A stretch of 64,000 nt of DNA, taken from NCBI GenBank assembly GCA_023401595.1, contig JAEXDQ010000049.1, forward strand, positions 17,918-81,917, written 5' to 3'. The notes beneath the pieces were generated by a model. That model had not been told where the DNA came from and made no database searches. It was given only the letters and a program-made list of their open reading frames with translations. Shown here piece after piece: positions 43,835 to 52,159 of the stretch; position 1 is the stretch's first letter; the number at the start of each line of letters is the position of its first letter. The DNA comes from Spirochaetota bacterium. GTDB lineage: Bacteria; Spirochaetota; Spirochaetia; Sphaerochaetales; Sphaerochaetaceae. The translations under genes were made by a program, and so were the position numbers.

Positions 43835-43962
43835 GAAAATAACTTCGTTTAGCGTTATTTTGCTGTATTGTTTTAGTGAAAATCAACAGTAACTCTTGAC
43901 ACAAGATGGTCATGGTGTAACAATAATAGAGAAGGGAAATAATATAGGAGCCGTATTTTTAG

Positions 43963-44550
43963 ATGGAAAAGAACATCGACGTACGACAGAACCGCAACGG
44001 ACTCAAAATCATTGCCGCCTTGCTAGGCGCGCTTCACATGTGTTTGATTCTGTGCGCGACATCGTTTCCGTCGATGCCCAACTACAACCTCGTATTCGAT
44101 TACCAAGGACAAATCAACAATGTCATCACCTTTGAGACGAAGGATGCCGCGGGAAATTACTCGGAAGCGCAGGAGATCTCCCTCACAATGACAACCGCCC
44201 CCGTCGAAATAGCCCGATGCATTCTTACCACGAACGCAAGCAACCAGAGGATAGGAATTTCCTTCCTGTGGGACGAACTGACCGGAGACACAAATCCGTC
44301 GGACCGCATACGATATACGTTGAATTTCGGGGAAGACGGTTCCTATTTGCCACAGAACAGCTTCGCGGCCACACTTCCCGTGGAAAGCAAAGCGTATGGC
44401 CGCAATATCACCGCGGCCCACGGCAACAATACCAAGAAAATTGAAATCTGCACATTGCAGGTCGCGCTTCTTGAGGAAGACGTCAACACAGTATCCGCAG
44501 GTACCTATTCCGGTACTATCAGGGTACTGATTACAGAAGGAGGGATATAG
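43963..44550 (+). CDS. Secreted protein, first gene of the right mirror operon
   Basis: The 195-residue protein starts MEKNIDVRQNRNGLKIIAALLGALHMCLIL; GGAG lies about 12 nt ahead, slightly far. A hydrophobic signal segment follows a charged head, as in the matching left gene. The end TLQVALLEEDVNTVSAGTYSGTIRVLITEGGI matches LAVQLNNVQSALAGNSYQADITVEVRTV in spacing and pattern. It is predicted to be exported and beta-rich. No known domain recognised. Confidence 0.75.
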   Translation: MEKNIDVRQNRNGLKIIAALLGALHMCLILCATSFPSMPNYNLVFDYQGQINNVITFETKDAAGNYSEAQEISLTMTTAPVEIARCILTTNASNQRIGISFLWDELTGDTNPSDRIRYTLNFGEDGSYLPQNSFAATLPVESKAYGRNITAAHGNNTKKIEICTLQVALLEEDVNTVSAGTYSGTIRVLITEGGI

Positions 44551-44552
44551 AG

Positions 44553-45251
44553 ATGATCAAAAAACATGCCCGCATCTTGCTTTTCCTCCTATGCCTGCTA
44601 GCCGCCTTGCAAGTCGGAGCCACTACGCAGGAGATCAAGAAAACAGTCACAGCGTATAAGTATTCGGATTATAGTGAAACCCCGGTAGTCGAGCTGTTCA
44701 TCTCCAACATGGCGAACCAGAACGTCCAGAACCTGGACATCGGAACCAGCGCGCCACTGGAAGAACTCCCGGTATTCTCATGGAACTGCGTCGGAAACGC
44801 CCCCGGCAACATAATACTTGAGTTCACGCTCTCGCCCCTCGCCCTGCAGAACGCGGAGATAGCCGAATGGCTTGACTACACGCTGCGGCTTGTACCGAAT
44901 TCCACCAAAATCGGAACCTCACCCCTGTCGTCTTCGGCTCTCGGTCCGTTCTATCATTTTGACGCAACAGGAAATGAATTAGCCTATTATTACACGGAGC
45001 CGACGCCGGCGGCGGAACAGACCATCGTCATGGACGCTTTGCCCGCGGGAAACACAGAAGAGACAGCGAAACAGACGACTTCCATAACCTACAGTCTGCA
45101 TACTACCGTGAATCCATCCGGAAACGCCGTGGAGACGGTAGACCATTGGACAAGGAATGGAACGGCTTATATACGACTGGATGCGATTCCAGACACGGCC
45201 AGTTTTGGAACCTACAAGGCGACCATGACTATCAGTGTGAGAGGGTCCTGA
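44553..45251 (+). CDS. Secreted protein, second gene of the right mirror operon
   Basis: This 232-residue protein starts MIKKHARILLFLLCLLAALQVGA, two bases after the previous stop, with GGAGGG as ribosome site. The mature N-terminus EIKKTVTAYKYSDYSETPVVELFISNMANQ matches the second left gene. It is Thr- and Asn-rich with beta-type segments and ends AIPDTASFGTYKATMTISVRGS. It is predicted to be exported, without a lipobox. Function unknown. It is part of a tightly packed four-gene unit. Confidence 0.78.
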   Translation: MIKKHARILLFLLCLLAALQVGATTQEIKKTVTAYKYSDYSETPVVELFISNMANQNVQNLDIGTSAPLEELPVFSWNCVGNAPGNIILEFTLSPLALQNAEIAEWLDYTLRLVPNSTKIGTSPLSSSALGPFYHFDATGNELAYYYTEPTPAAEQTIVMDALPAGNTEETAKQTTSITYSLHTTVNPSGNAVETVDHWTRNGTAYIRLDAIPDTASFGTYKATMTISVRGS

Positions 45252-45252
45252 A

Positions 45253-45837
45253 ATGAAAAGACTATCCTTTTTGATTGTTTCATTCATGCTCCTGATACTC
45301 TCCCCCCTTGCGGCGGTCGCTGAGATAAGCGAACCCATCGCCCACATCGTCTATGGCTTCGTGGGAGATGAGGTCACATTCTCCGTTGACATAGACGATA
45401 CGATACTTCCATTCAACCTAGAGGACCCCTTGGTCAAAAAGAATCCATCCCCTACTGTCGTCACGGGACTTCGCATAGGAACGATGTTCCTTTCAAGCAA
45501 CCAGGAAGCATTCTCCCTGACGATTTCCCATGACAACCTAACCCTTTCCGGGACGCCGGTATCTGGCGATACCGGGACCATCGACACCGTTGACTATCGG
45601 TTGGACTTTTTCATTTTGTCGGATTCCCTTGCCGCCCAATACCCGGACGCGAAAAAGTTCATATCGGTATATACCGGTATACCCGCTACCATTACAAAAG
45701 ATAATTTCCCCAATAACGATTACAAAATCATTGACAGAAGCATCTATATCAGCCTCAATGCGGAGGACACGACAGTAGCGGCTCTCAAACAGGGGGCCTA
45801 TTCGTCCACTATCACGTTCACGTTGACGACGACGTAA
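45253..45837 (+). CDS. Secreted protein, third gene of the right mirror operon
   Basis: This 194-residue protein starts MKRLSFLIVSFMLLILSPLAAVAE, one base after the previous stop, with GAGGG ahead. The mature start EPIAHIVYGFVGDEVTFSVD, then PFNLEDPLV, LRIGTMFLSSNQEAFSLTI and the end LKQGAYSSTITFTLTTT, follow the order of the third left gene. Export is predicted. Function unknown. Confidence 0.78.
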   Translation: MKRLSFLIVSFMLLILSPLAAVAEISEPIAHIVYGFVGDEVTFSVDIDDTILPFNLEDPLVKKNPSPTVVTGLRIGTMFLSSNQEAFSLTISHDNLTLSGTPVSGDTGTIDTVDYRLDFFILSDSLAAQYPDAKKFISVYTGIPATITKDNFPNNDYKIIDRSIYISLNAEDTTVAALKQGAYSSTITFTLTTT

Positions 45838-45853
45838 AGGAAACAGCCATACT

Positions 45854-47059
45854 ATGTATAAATTCAAGAGAATTTTACTATCGATACACATCTTACTGTT
45901 GTCTCTAGCCTACCCGTTGTTTGCGGGAGGGACGGGCGAGATTAATGAGAACGACCACTGGTACATCCCCAACACGAATTCATCCAATCCATATTTCTAT
46001 TACGATCTGTCGGAAAACACATTGGCCAGTGAAATTCTACAAGTCGGATCGACCCTACAGAATCAGCAGCTGCAACTGACGATCTCTTCTCCAGACAACT
46101 TCCAGTTCGTACATACGGACAACATCACCCAGACATACCCCTATACGCTGCAATTGAATACCACCAAGGCGACAAGGACATTCCAATTTTCTTGGAGCTG
46201 GGGTGAATTTTCGTATGTTTTTTCATATGGCTCTTGGCAACAGTCTGAAACGAACGCCATACCGCAGATTAGCGCCGCGAACAACTCATATACATTTCCA
46301 ACAGCGAAAATCGCAACGGCAACGAGACTGGGGACAACCTACTCAGGACAGACTATCGAATTCATCAACGCATCTCTCAAAATCAACATCGCCCCAGCTT
46401 CGGCATCGCAGAATCTGGAACCAGGCATATACAAGACTCGGATACTCGTAGAGCTTTCCGCACCGTATTACGATTCCAACAGCCCGGCCATCAATGAGTC
46501 TTTCACAATTGAGTTGCAAGCGAAATACCGAAGCAACATCAACTCGGGTTCAGGAGGCTTCACCGATTTCAACCTGTCCATAGAGCCGACGGCGAATACA
46601 TATAGCTTCGACCTCAAGAACAACAGCGCCCTGACTCCCGTCGCAAACATAAGGTTCACATATACCCAGATTTCTGATAATCAGGTCAATTATGGAAACG
46701 ACCCGTTGGTAATAGGCGTCTCTCCCTCGGGAACTTCATGGAACGACCTGACGGGAACCTATAAATTCAAAAGGATCGGGTCGGAATACCAAGAGGAAAA
46801 CCAATACAACAGCATAACGCATTCTACGCATCTGGTCAGCGGTTCCGGAACCTCGGTAGAAACAAGTCTTGCAGGCAACAGGAATCAGATCAGCGTTCCC
46901 CATACGGTCGTAAACCAGTCGATCTCAAGCGGAGACCAATATCGGAATGTATTTGAATTCAACGGAACCGCCTCAATCCAGATTACAGGTACGAATCAAA
47001 GCGACCTGCTCTCCGGCAGGTATTATACCAATCTCTATTTCTATATCATCAAAAACTAA
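45854..47059 (+). CDS. Secreted protein, large distal member of the right mirror operon
   Basis: The 401-residue protein starts MYKFKRILLSIHILLLSLAYPLFAGG behind AAGGAA. It is strongly enriched in Ser, Thr, Asn and Gln, with alternating hydrophobic patterns like a beta-sandwich or beta-barrel surface protein. The second half aligns in order with the large left gene and ends LLSGRYYTNLYFYIIKN. There is no lipobox or known sorting motif. The large size and terminal position suggest a tip, adhesin or anchor role next to three small subunits, which is inference. Confidence 0.8.
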   Translation: MYKFKRILLSIHILLLSLAYPLFAGGTGEINENDHWYIPNTNSSNPYFYYDLSENTLASEILQVGSTLQNQQLQLTISSPDNFQFVHTDNITQTYPYTLQLNTTKATRTFQFSWSWGEFSYVFSYGSWQQSETNAIPQISAANNSYTFPTAKIATATRLGTTYSGQTIEFINASLKINIAPASASQNLEPGIYKTRILVELSAPYYDSNSPAINESFTIELQAKYRSNINSGSGGFTDFNLSIEPTANTYSFDLKNNSALTPVANIRFTYTQISDNQVNYGNDPLVIGVSPSGTSWNDLTGTYKFKRIGSEYQEENQYNSITHSTHLVSGSGTSVETSLAGNRNQISVPHTVVNQSISSGDQYRNVFEFNGTASIQITGTNQSDLLSGRYYTNLYFYIIKN

Positions 47060-47066
47060 CGCGGAC

Positions 47067-47089
47067 GCCGGCTACGGCAAATAGCCGGC
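47067..47089 (+). terminator. Hairpin after the right mirror operon
   Basis: GCCGGCTA/TAGCCGGC forms a perfect 8-bp stem with a 7-nt loop, seven bp after the stop codon. No T-run follows, so it is a weak terminator or an mRNA-stabilising hairpin between convergent genes. Confidence 0.4.
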
Positions 47090-47127
47090 TCAAGCTCCTA
47101 TGTCCACCGACGATTGATTGGTCCGTC

Positions 47128-48333
47128 CTACATCTGAACCTTCGCCAACCCGCCCCGCGATGTCTCCCTGTACAACGACGGCAGGGCATGCCCCGTCTCC
47201 ATCATCACTTCCACTACGGAATCGAACGGTACTTTATGGCGGCCGTCGGAAAATAGGGCGTAGACGCAATGGTCTATCGAACGCATGGCGGCCATGGCGT
47301 TCCGCTCTATGCAGGGAATCTGCACCAAACCCATCATGGGGTCACACGTGAGCCCCAGATGATGCTCCAAGCCCATTTCAGCCGCATATTCAACTTGGTA
47401 GATCGAGCCGCCCATCAATTGAGCCGCCGCTCCGCTGGCCATGGCGCAGGCTACGCCGACTTCTCCTTGGCATCCGACCTCAGCGCCGCTGATGGAGCCA
47501 TTCGTCTTGACTATGTTCCCGATAACCCCCGCGGTCAACAACGCCCTGAAAATCTTGACCTTTGGGAATTTATGCCGGGTGTACAGATAATACAATACGG
47601 CAGGCAATACCCCGCAACTGCCGCAAGTAGGTGCGGTGACTATTTTTCCACCGCCGGCGTTTTCTTCAGCCACGGCCAAGGCATAGCTGAGTACGATCGC
47701 GGTATTGTCCAGCGCTCCGGAAGTATCCTTCGCCTTTTCATAACATTGGGAAGCCTTGCGGGCGAGCTTCAGCCCACCGGGAAGCACGCCTTCATGACTC
47801 AGACCGTTCTCGATGGCCGCGCACATCACTTCCCAGATTTCCTCCATATAGAGAAGGATGTCCTTCCCCTCATATTGGAGAGCAAGTTCCCATATCTGCA
47901 ATCCTTCACGCTCACAGTAGGAAAGAATCTGCTTCATGGTACTCAGTTCCGCGGGATACACTTGCGGCGGTTCGTTCTGGGAATCGCCCTCAATGACCAC
48001 GCGCCCGCCGCCGACGCTGTAGTAGGTCTGCTCCGCCACGAGAATTCCGCCAGCGAACGCACGGAGAGTCAATGCGTTGGGATGAAACGGCTTCTCTATT
48101 TCAGGATACCACACTATATCCACCGGCTTGTTCGCGGATTCATACACTTCCCGGATGGCACGGTCGGTCAAGTGCCCTTTGCCCGTCGCGGCAAGACTGC
48201 CGAACAGGTCGGCCTCGAACTTCTCAGCGTCTGGATGTTCCGACAAGAAAAGGTTCGCCGCATGACGCGGCCCCATCGTGTGACTACTGGATGGACCATA
48301 TCCAATCCGGTATAGCTCCCTGAGTGATTCCAT
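47128..48333 (-). CDS. sdaA: L-serine dehydratase, iron-sulfur type, single chain
   Basis: This 401-residue enzyme deaminates L-serine to pyruvate and ammonia with a 4Fe-4S cluster. The N-terminal beta-domain motif GPSSSHTMGP lies at residues 12-21. The alpha-domain has the Cys-bearing segments APTCGSCGVLP, GCQGEVG and GLTCDPMMGLVQIPCIERN expected for cluster binding. Length fits the fused one-chain form (alpha and beta together). The ATG follows a promoter by only six bases, so a leaderless mRNA is likely. It feeds amino-acid carbon to the pyruvate oxidoreductase. Confidence 0.93.
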   Translation of the reverse strand: MESLRELYRIGYGPSSSHTMGPRHAANLFLSEHPDAEKFEADLFGSLAATGKGHLTDRAIREVYESANKPVDIVWYPEIEKPFHPNALTLRAFAGGILVAEQTYYSVGGGRVVIEGDSQNEPPQVYPAELSTMKQILSYCEREGLQIWELALQYEGKDILLYMEEIWEVMCAAIENGLSHEGVLPGGLKLARKASQCYEKAKDTSGALDNTAIVLSYALAVAEENAGGGKIVTAPTCGSCGVLPAVLYYLYTRHKFPKVKIFRALLTAGVIGNIVKTNGSISGAEVGCQGEVGVACAMASGAAAQLMGGSIYQVEYAAEMGLEHHLGLTCDPMMGLVQIPCIERNAMAAMRSIDHCVYALFSDGRHKVPFDSVVEVMMETGHALPSLYRETSRGGLAKVQM

Positions 48334-48339
48334 GCCCCC

Positions 48340-48368
48340 ACTCTATCTTGTTTCACAAGTAAAGTGAA
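48340..48368 (-). promoter_or_regulatory. Promoter of sdaA with a palindrome in the spacer
   Basis: On the minus strand, TTCACT (48363-48368), a 17-bp spacer and TAGAGT (48340-48345), then six bases to the ATG at 48333. The spacer carries ACTTGT-GAA-ACAAGA, a likely operator. Confidence 0.5.
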
Positions 48369-48404
48369 GTCATTTTATCACTCCCAGACGGGCAAATGGC
48401 GCAT

Positions 48405-49175
48405 TCACAACAAAAAGGCCGGGGGTTCTCGTATGTACTGGAATATCCTGTCGGAATTCCCATCCACCACGACCCGAAGCTCAAGGCGAGACTCTCGATT
48501 CAAGAACCGGTGAAGCCCATCCGGCAATGATATTTCCAGCGATGCCGTCTCTGCATCAGACCAGAATGATTCCGTCTTCCGATCGGCGGAAACCCATAAT
48601 CCGGCGGGAAGGTTTGTAAGCGTGGCTTTCAATGGAGGTATACGATGGACGGATCGTCGTGAAAACGTACCGTTGAGAATGTCTTTCCCCAACCGATTGC
48701 CATCGACGGTGCGGAAATCATCGCCAAGGATATCATCCAACATGGAAAACAAGACTGGATAGTTGAGGAAATTAATCGGTCCCGCCAGACTTTTGGACAA
48801 CATCTGCAATAATTCAGCGATACAGCCCTCACGCTGGGTCAATACAAGCCGCCCGTTTGAAGACAACGGATGGAACACGCCTCCAAGCGGTTCAAGTTCC
48901 CCCAGAGGATAGGCGCAGAAGACGATGCTCGCACCCCTTGGAACGGGGATCCTGACGGAGCGCGACCCGGCGTCCATATGCAACCGTTGGAAACCGCCCT
49001 TGCCGTCGGTCCATACCAAGGTATACCACATCGGTCTATGGCAGGCGGCTTCCCAAGGATGGGCCCCGTCCAAAGAGACTTCTATACTCCGGCAAGAGTC
49101 AGAGCATGAGAACAGGTACAAAAGACCGACGGCCATCAGAAGGCTTGTCAACAGCACATGTAAAAACTGCTTCAT
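48405..49175 (-). CDS. Predicted lipoprotein of unknown family
   Basis: This 256-residue protein starts MKQFLHVLLTSLLMAVGLLYLFSC behind TAGGAGGC. LFSC-SD is an acceptable lipobox, so membrane anchoring is predicted. The mature part holds several Cys (SDSCRSIEVSL, EAACHRPMW) and beta-type segments such as ASIVFCAYPLGELEPLGGVF. No known domain recognised. It is a separate gene beside sdaA, and the neighbours give no clue to function. Confidence 0.75.
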   Translation of the reverse strand: MKQFLHVLLTSLLMAVGLLYLFSCSDSCRSIEVSLDGAHPWEAACHRPMWYTLVWTDGKGGFQRLHMDAGSRSVRIPVPRGASIVFCAYPLGELEPLGGVFHPLSSNGRLVLTQREGCIAELLQMLSKSLAGPINFLNYPVLFSMLDDILGDDFRTVDGNRLGKDILNGTFSRRSVHRIPPLKATLTNLPAGLWVSADRKTESFWSDAETASLEISLPDGLHRFLNRESRLELRVVVDGNSDRIFQYIREPPAFLL

Positions 49176-49401
49176 GCCTCCTATATGTGAAAAAAAACCT
49201 CCAGTGATTCAAAAGCAATGTTTCAAATACATGGAGAACCGTTTTTCAAGCTCCGCTCCAAGCGGACAAGGGCCATTCCGGCGGAACGTTCAAACAGGTA
49301 TTCAGACGGACGCCCAAGGCCGATGCAGAAGGGCAAAAAGAGGAAAGAAGCAGCAGAAAATTGACAAATGGCGGCATTTTGGCAGCGGGGACAGGAAAAA
49401 G

Positions 49402-49938
49402 CTACCCCTTCGCCGCAAGACGCCTCTGTTGGAGATAGTCCTGACGGAACCGTTTGAACAACGCCCGGAATTCGTCGCTCCGATAGTCGGCATAGGTCCA
49501 AGGAAGGGCGTTGAACTGCCCAGAAGCATACATCAAGGTCACTTCCGCATACATTCCGTCGGACAGCGGTACGCGATGCGAGCGATCCTTCGTCGTAGCC
49601 AGAATAAAGTTGTCCGCGCTGAGGATACCGGGATCCAGATTGATCTTACGACAGCCGTCCTCGGAAAACCGGATCTCCATGTCGTTGGTCGTATGCTTCA
49701 TCCACGCCAATCGCGAGGGGTCTACCAAGTCTTCAAAGACGATGAAAAACCGCATGGGCCGGCCTCCCATCTCCTGATCGTAATAATCAGTAAAGGAGAA
49801 GGGAACCGGCTCAGTCGCTTCTTTTATGGGTCCAAACGTACATTTCAGGACATCACACAATTCTTCCGCCCGTTCCGGTCTGGTGGACAAGACGCCCATG
49901 ACCAGACGGGCCGGCGTAAACTCGTGAACGGCTCCCAT
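49402..49938 (-). CDS. DUF4416 family protein
   Basis: The 178-residue protein starts MGAVHEFTPARLVMGVLSTRPE, one base after the stop of the DAHP synthase/prephenate dehydratase gene (TGA-C-ATG), so it is translationally coupled. DUF4416 features are the N-terminal strand LVMGVLS, PFSFTDYYDQEMGG, NLDPGILSADNFILATTKDRSHRVPL and the end ALPWTYADYRSDEFRALFKRFR. The function of the family is unknown. Cytoplasmic. Confidence 0.85.
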   Translation of the reverse strand: MGAVHEFTPARLVMGVLSTRPERAEELCDVLKCTFGPIKEATEPVPFSFTDYYDQEMGGRPMRFFIVFEDLVDPSRLAWMKHTTNDMEIRFSEDGCRKINLDPGILSADNFILATTKDRSHRVPLSDGMYAEVTLMYASGQFNALPWTYADYRSDEFRALFKRFRQDYLQQRRLAAKG

Positions 49939-49939
49939 G

Positions 49940-51856
49940 TCAATGCGCCGCAGTAAAGGTGCCAAGCACCCGGATGGAGGCACAGGCGGTACGCAGCTGT
50001 TCAAGGGCCTGCTCGAACGCCTGGCCCGTCCCAAGCTCGGTCTCGACGAAGAACGAATATTCCCAAGGCTTTCCGGGGATAGGCCGTGACTCCAGCTTCT
50101 TCATGTTCAAACCATGTTGCGACAGAATCTCCAACACGGCGAACAGCGCGCCGGGTTGATCCCCTACCGAGAACACCAGCGAAGCGCGGTCCACCGGCGC
50201 GGAGCTTCTGAACGTCGCCGCCTTTTCTTCCCGACAAATCACATAGAACCGGGTATAGTTGCGTGGATTGGTCTCAATCCCTTCCCGCAAGATCTCCATC
50301 TGATAGCATTTCGCCGCAGGGGCGCCGGCTATGGCGGCCAAGGTCGGATCGTTCTGTTCCTTGATGAACGCGACCGCACCGGCGGTGTCGAAGAACGGTA
50401 CGGCTTCAGCCCATGGCATCTGCTTTTCCAAGAATTCGGCGCATTGGGCCAGACCCTGCGGGTGTGAATATACCTTCTTTATCTGTTCCAACGCGGTACC
50501 GGGCAACCCAATCAGATTGTGGATGATGCGCACCTGCTGCTCCCCCACCACGGTGATTCCCGGATGGCTGTTGAGCAGGTCAAAGGTATCGTTGATGGTT
50601 CCTCCCAGCGTATTTTCGACAGGAACGACTCCATAGTCAGCGGTTCCATCCATTACGGAATCAAACACGTTGGAAAATTTCTTGCATGGCAGCACCCGCG
50701 AGGTTTCATCGAAGACCCTCCGTACAGCCAATTCGCTGAAAGCTCCGTATTCCCCCTGGAATGCGATGGTCAACGTCTGGTGTTCCACTTCCTGCGCCGT
50801 CGGCGTCGAAACCCCCAGCGAAGCGGGAATAATGCGGGGAATCCGTTCAAGCGATTTGCCGACTACCGGACATAGGGCTTGGATATCGCGCATCAGCTTC
50901 TCAAACTGGTCGGGGTAGAGGGACTGGGGGCCGTCGCTAAGCGCTTTCTCCGGATGGTCATGCACCTCGACCATCAAACCAGAAGCGCCTGACGCGACGA
51001 TTGCAAGCGACATGGGGGCAACCATGTCCCGCAGTCCGGTTGCATGGCTGGGATCGCCGATAACAGGCAGATGCGTCAGCTTCTGCACCACAGGAATGGC
51101 ACTGCAGTCGAGCGTGTTGCGGGTGGCTTTCTCAAAGGTACGGATGCCGCGTTCACAGAGGACGACTTGATCCGTACCGTTCGCCATCAGGTATTCGGCG
51201 GCCATCAGCCATTCTTCAATCGTAGCGGAGAGTCCCCGCTTGAGCAGGACAGGCATTCCGGTATGTCCGACGGCTTTCAGCAGTTCAAAGTTCTGCATGT
51301 TGCGGGCGCCGACCTGGTACATGTCGATATAGTCCTTCATCATCGCCACGTCGGCGGTGCTGACTACCTCGGTGGTGACCGGCATGCCGTACTTCTCGCC
51401 AGCTTCCTTCAGATACTTCAGCCCTTCTTCGCCAAGTCCCTGGAATGAATAGGGCGATGTCCTCGGCTTGAAGGCGCCCCCACGGAGGATGACCGCACCC
51501 GCCTCGCGAACCTTGCCGGCGATGGACAGGATCTGCTCCCTCGACTCTACGGCGCAAGGGCCGGCCATGACCGCGATACGGTTTCCACCGATCTTCACGT
51601 TGCCGACCTGGACGATCGTATCTTCCTTCTTCAATTCACGGGAAGCCAGCTTGTACGGCTTGCTGATGGGAATGACGCTCGCCACGCCTTCCAGCAGCTC
51701 CACTTCACGAATATCAATGCGCTGGGCTCCTACGGCACCGATTACGGTATCTTCCTTTCCGACGATCTCCTTGACCTTGAAACCCCGTTCCTTCAGAAAA
51801 CTACGAATACGGTCTTTCTGGATATCCGTCGCCTGCTGCTTCAATACGATAATCAT
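49940..51856 (-). CDS. Fused DAHP synthase and prephenate dehydratase
   Basis: This 638-residue protein starts MIIVLKQQATDIQKDRI behind GGAGG; the upstream in-frame extension is not supported. Residues 1-340 form a DAHP synthase of the AroA-beta/KDOP-like type with its N-terminal ferredoxin-like regulatory domain, then AGPCAVESREQI, GGAFKPRTSPYSFQGLGE and VIGDPSHATG. Residues about 355-545 form prephenate dehydratase (FQGEYGAFSELAVRR, VPVENTLGGTINDTFDLL and the catalytic TRF in NYTRFYVI near 531). An ACT domain with ESRPIPGKPWEY ends it and should bind phenylalanine. The fusion joins the first shikimate step to the phenylalanine branch and may let phenylalanine control both. Confidence 0.93.
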   Translation of the reverse strand: MIIVLKQQATDIQKDRIRSFLKERGFKVKEIVGKEDTVIGAVGAQRIDIREVELLEGVASVIPISKPYKLASRELKKEDTIVQVGNVKIGGNRIAVMAGPCAVESREQILSIAGKVREAGAVILRGGAFKPRTSPYSFQGLGEEGLKYLKEAGEKYGMPVTTEVVSTADVAMMKDYIDMYQVGARNMQNFELLKAVGHTGMPVLLKRGLSATIEEWLMAAEYLMANGTDQVVLCERGIRTFEKATRNTLDCSAIPVVQKLTHLPVIGDPSHATGLRDMVAPMSLAIVASGASGLMVEVHDHPEKALSDGPQSLYPDQFEKLMRDIQALCPVVGKSLERIPRIIPASLGVSTPTAQEVEHQTLTIAFQGEYGAFSELAVRRVFDETSRVLPCKKFSNVFDSVMDGTADYGVVPVENTLGGTINDTFDLLNSHPGITVVGEQQVRIIHNLIGLPGTALEQIKKVYSHPQGLAQCAEFLEKQMPWAEAVPFFDTAGAVAFIKEQNDPTLAAIAGAPAAKCYQMEILREGIETNPRNYTRFYVICREEKAATFRSSAPVDRASLVFSVGDQPGALFAVLEILSQHGLNMKKLESRPIPGKPWEYSFFVETELGTGQAFEQALEQLRTACASIRVLGTFTAAH

Positions 51857-52159
51857 TGTCGCCTCCGTTCGTCCAACCACAGTCCTTGATTCCTGCGGCC
51901 TTGTGGCACAGGCTATCAAACATGGTCGATTTACGCTAGAACTTTTCCATACAAACGTCAAGAATCCTCGGTTGTGCAGCACATCTCCGTTTCCGCCAGG
52001 ATTCCTTCCCGCCCCCTGGAAAACCTGCATCCCAAGTATCAGATTCGAAGATCCTGAATCAAGACGCCTACTTTTTCTTCTAGTTCCGGTGTCCGCTACG
52101 AAACAGGCGGACCGACGGGGGTATCCTCCCGCCGATCATTGATACCCGGAGGTCATAAG

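Noticed and set aside
40200..47059. Classical chaperone-usher pilus operon
   Set aside because: The C-terminal strands look pilin-like, but no usher or PapD-like chaperone is encoded in or around the cluster.
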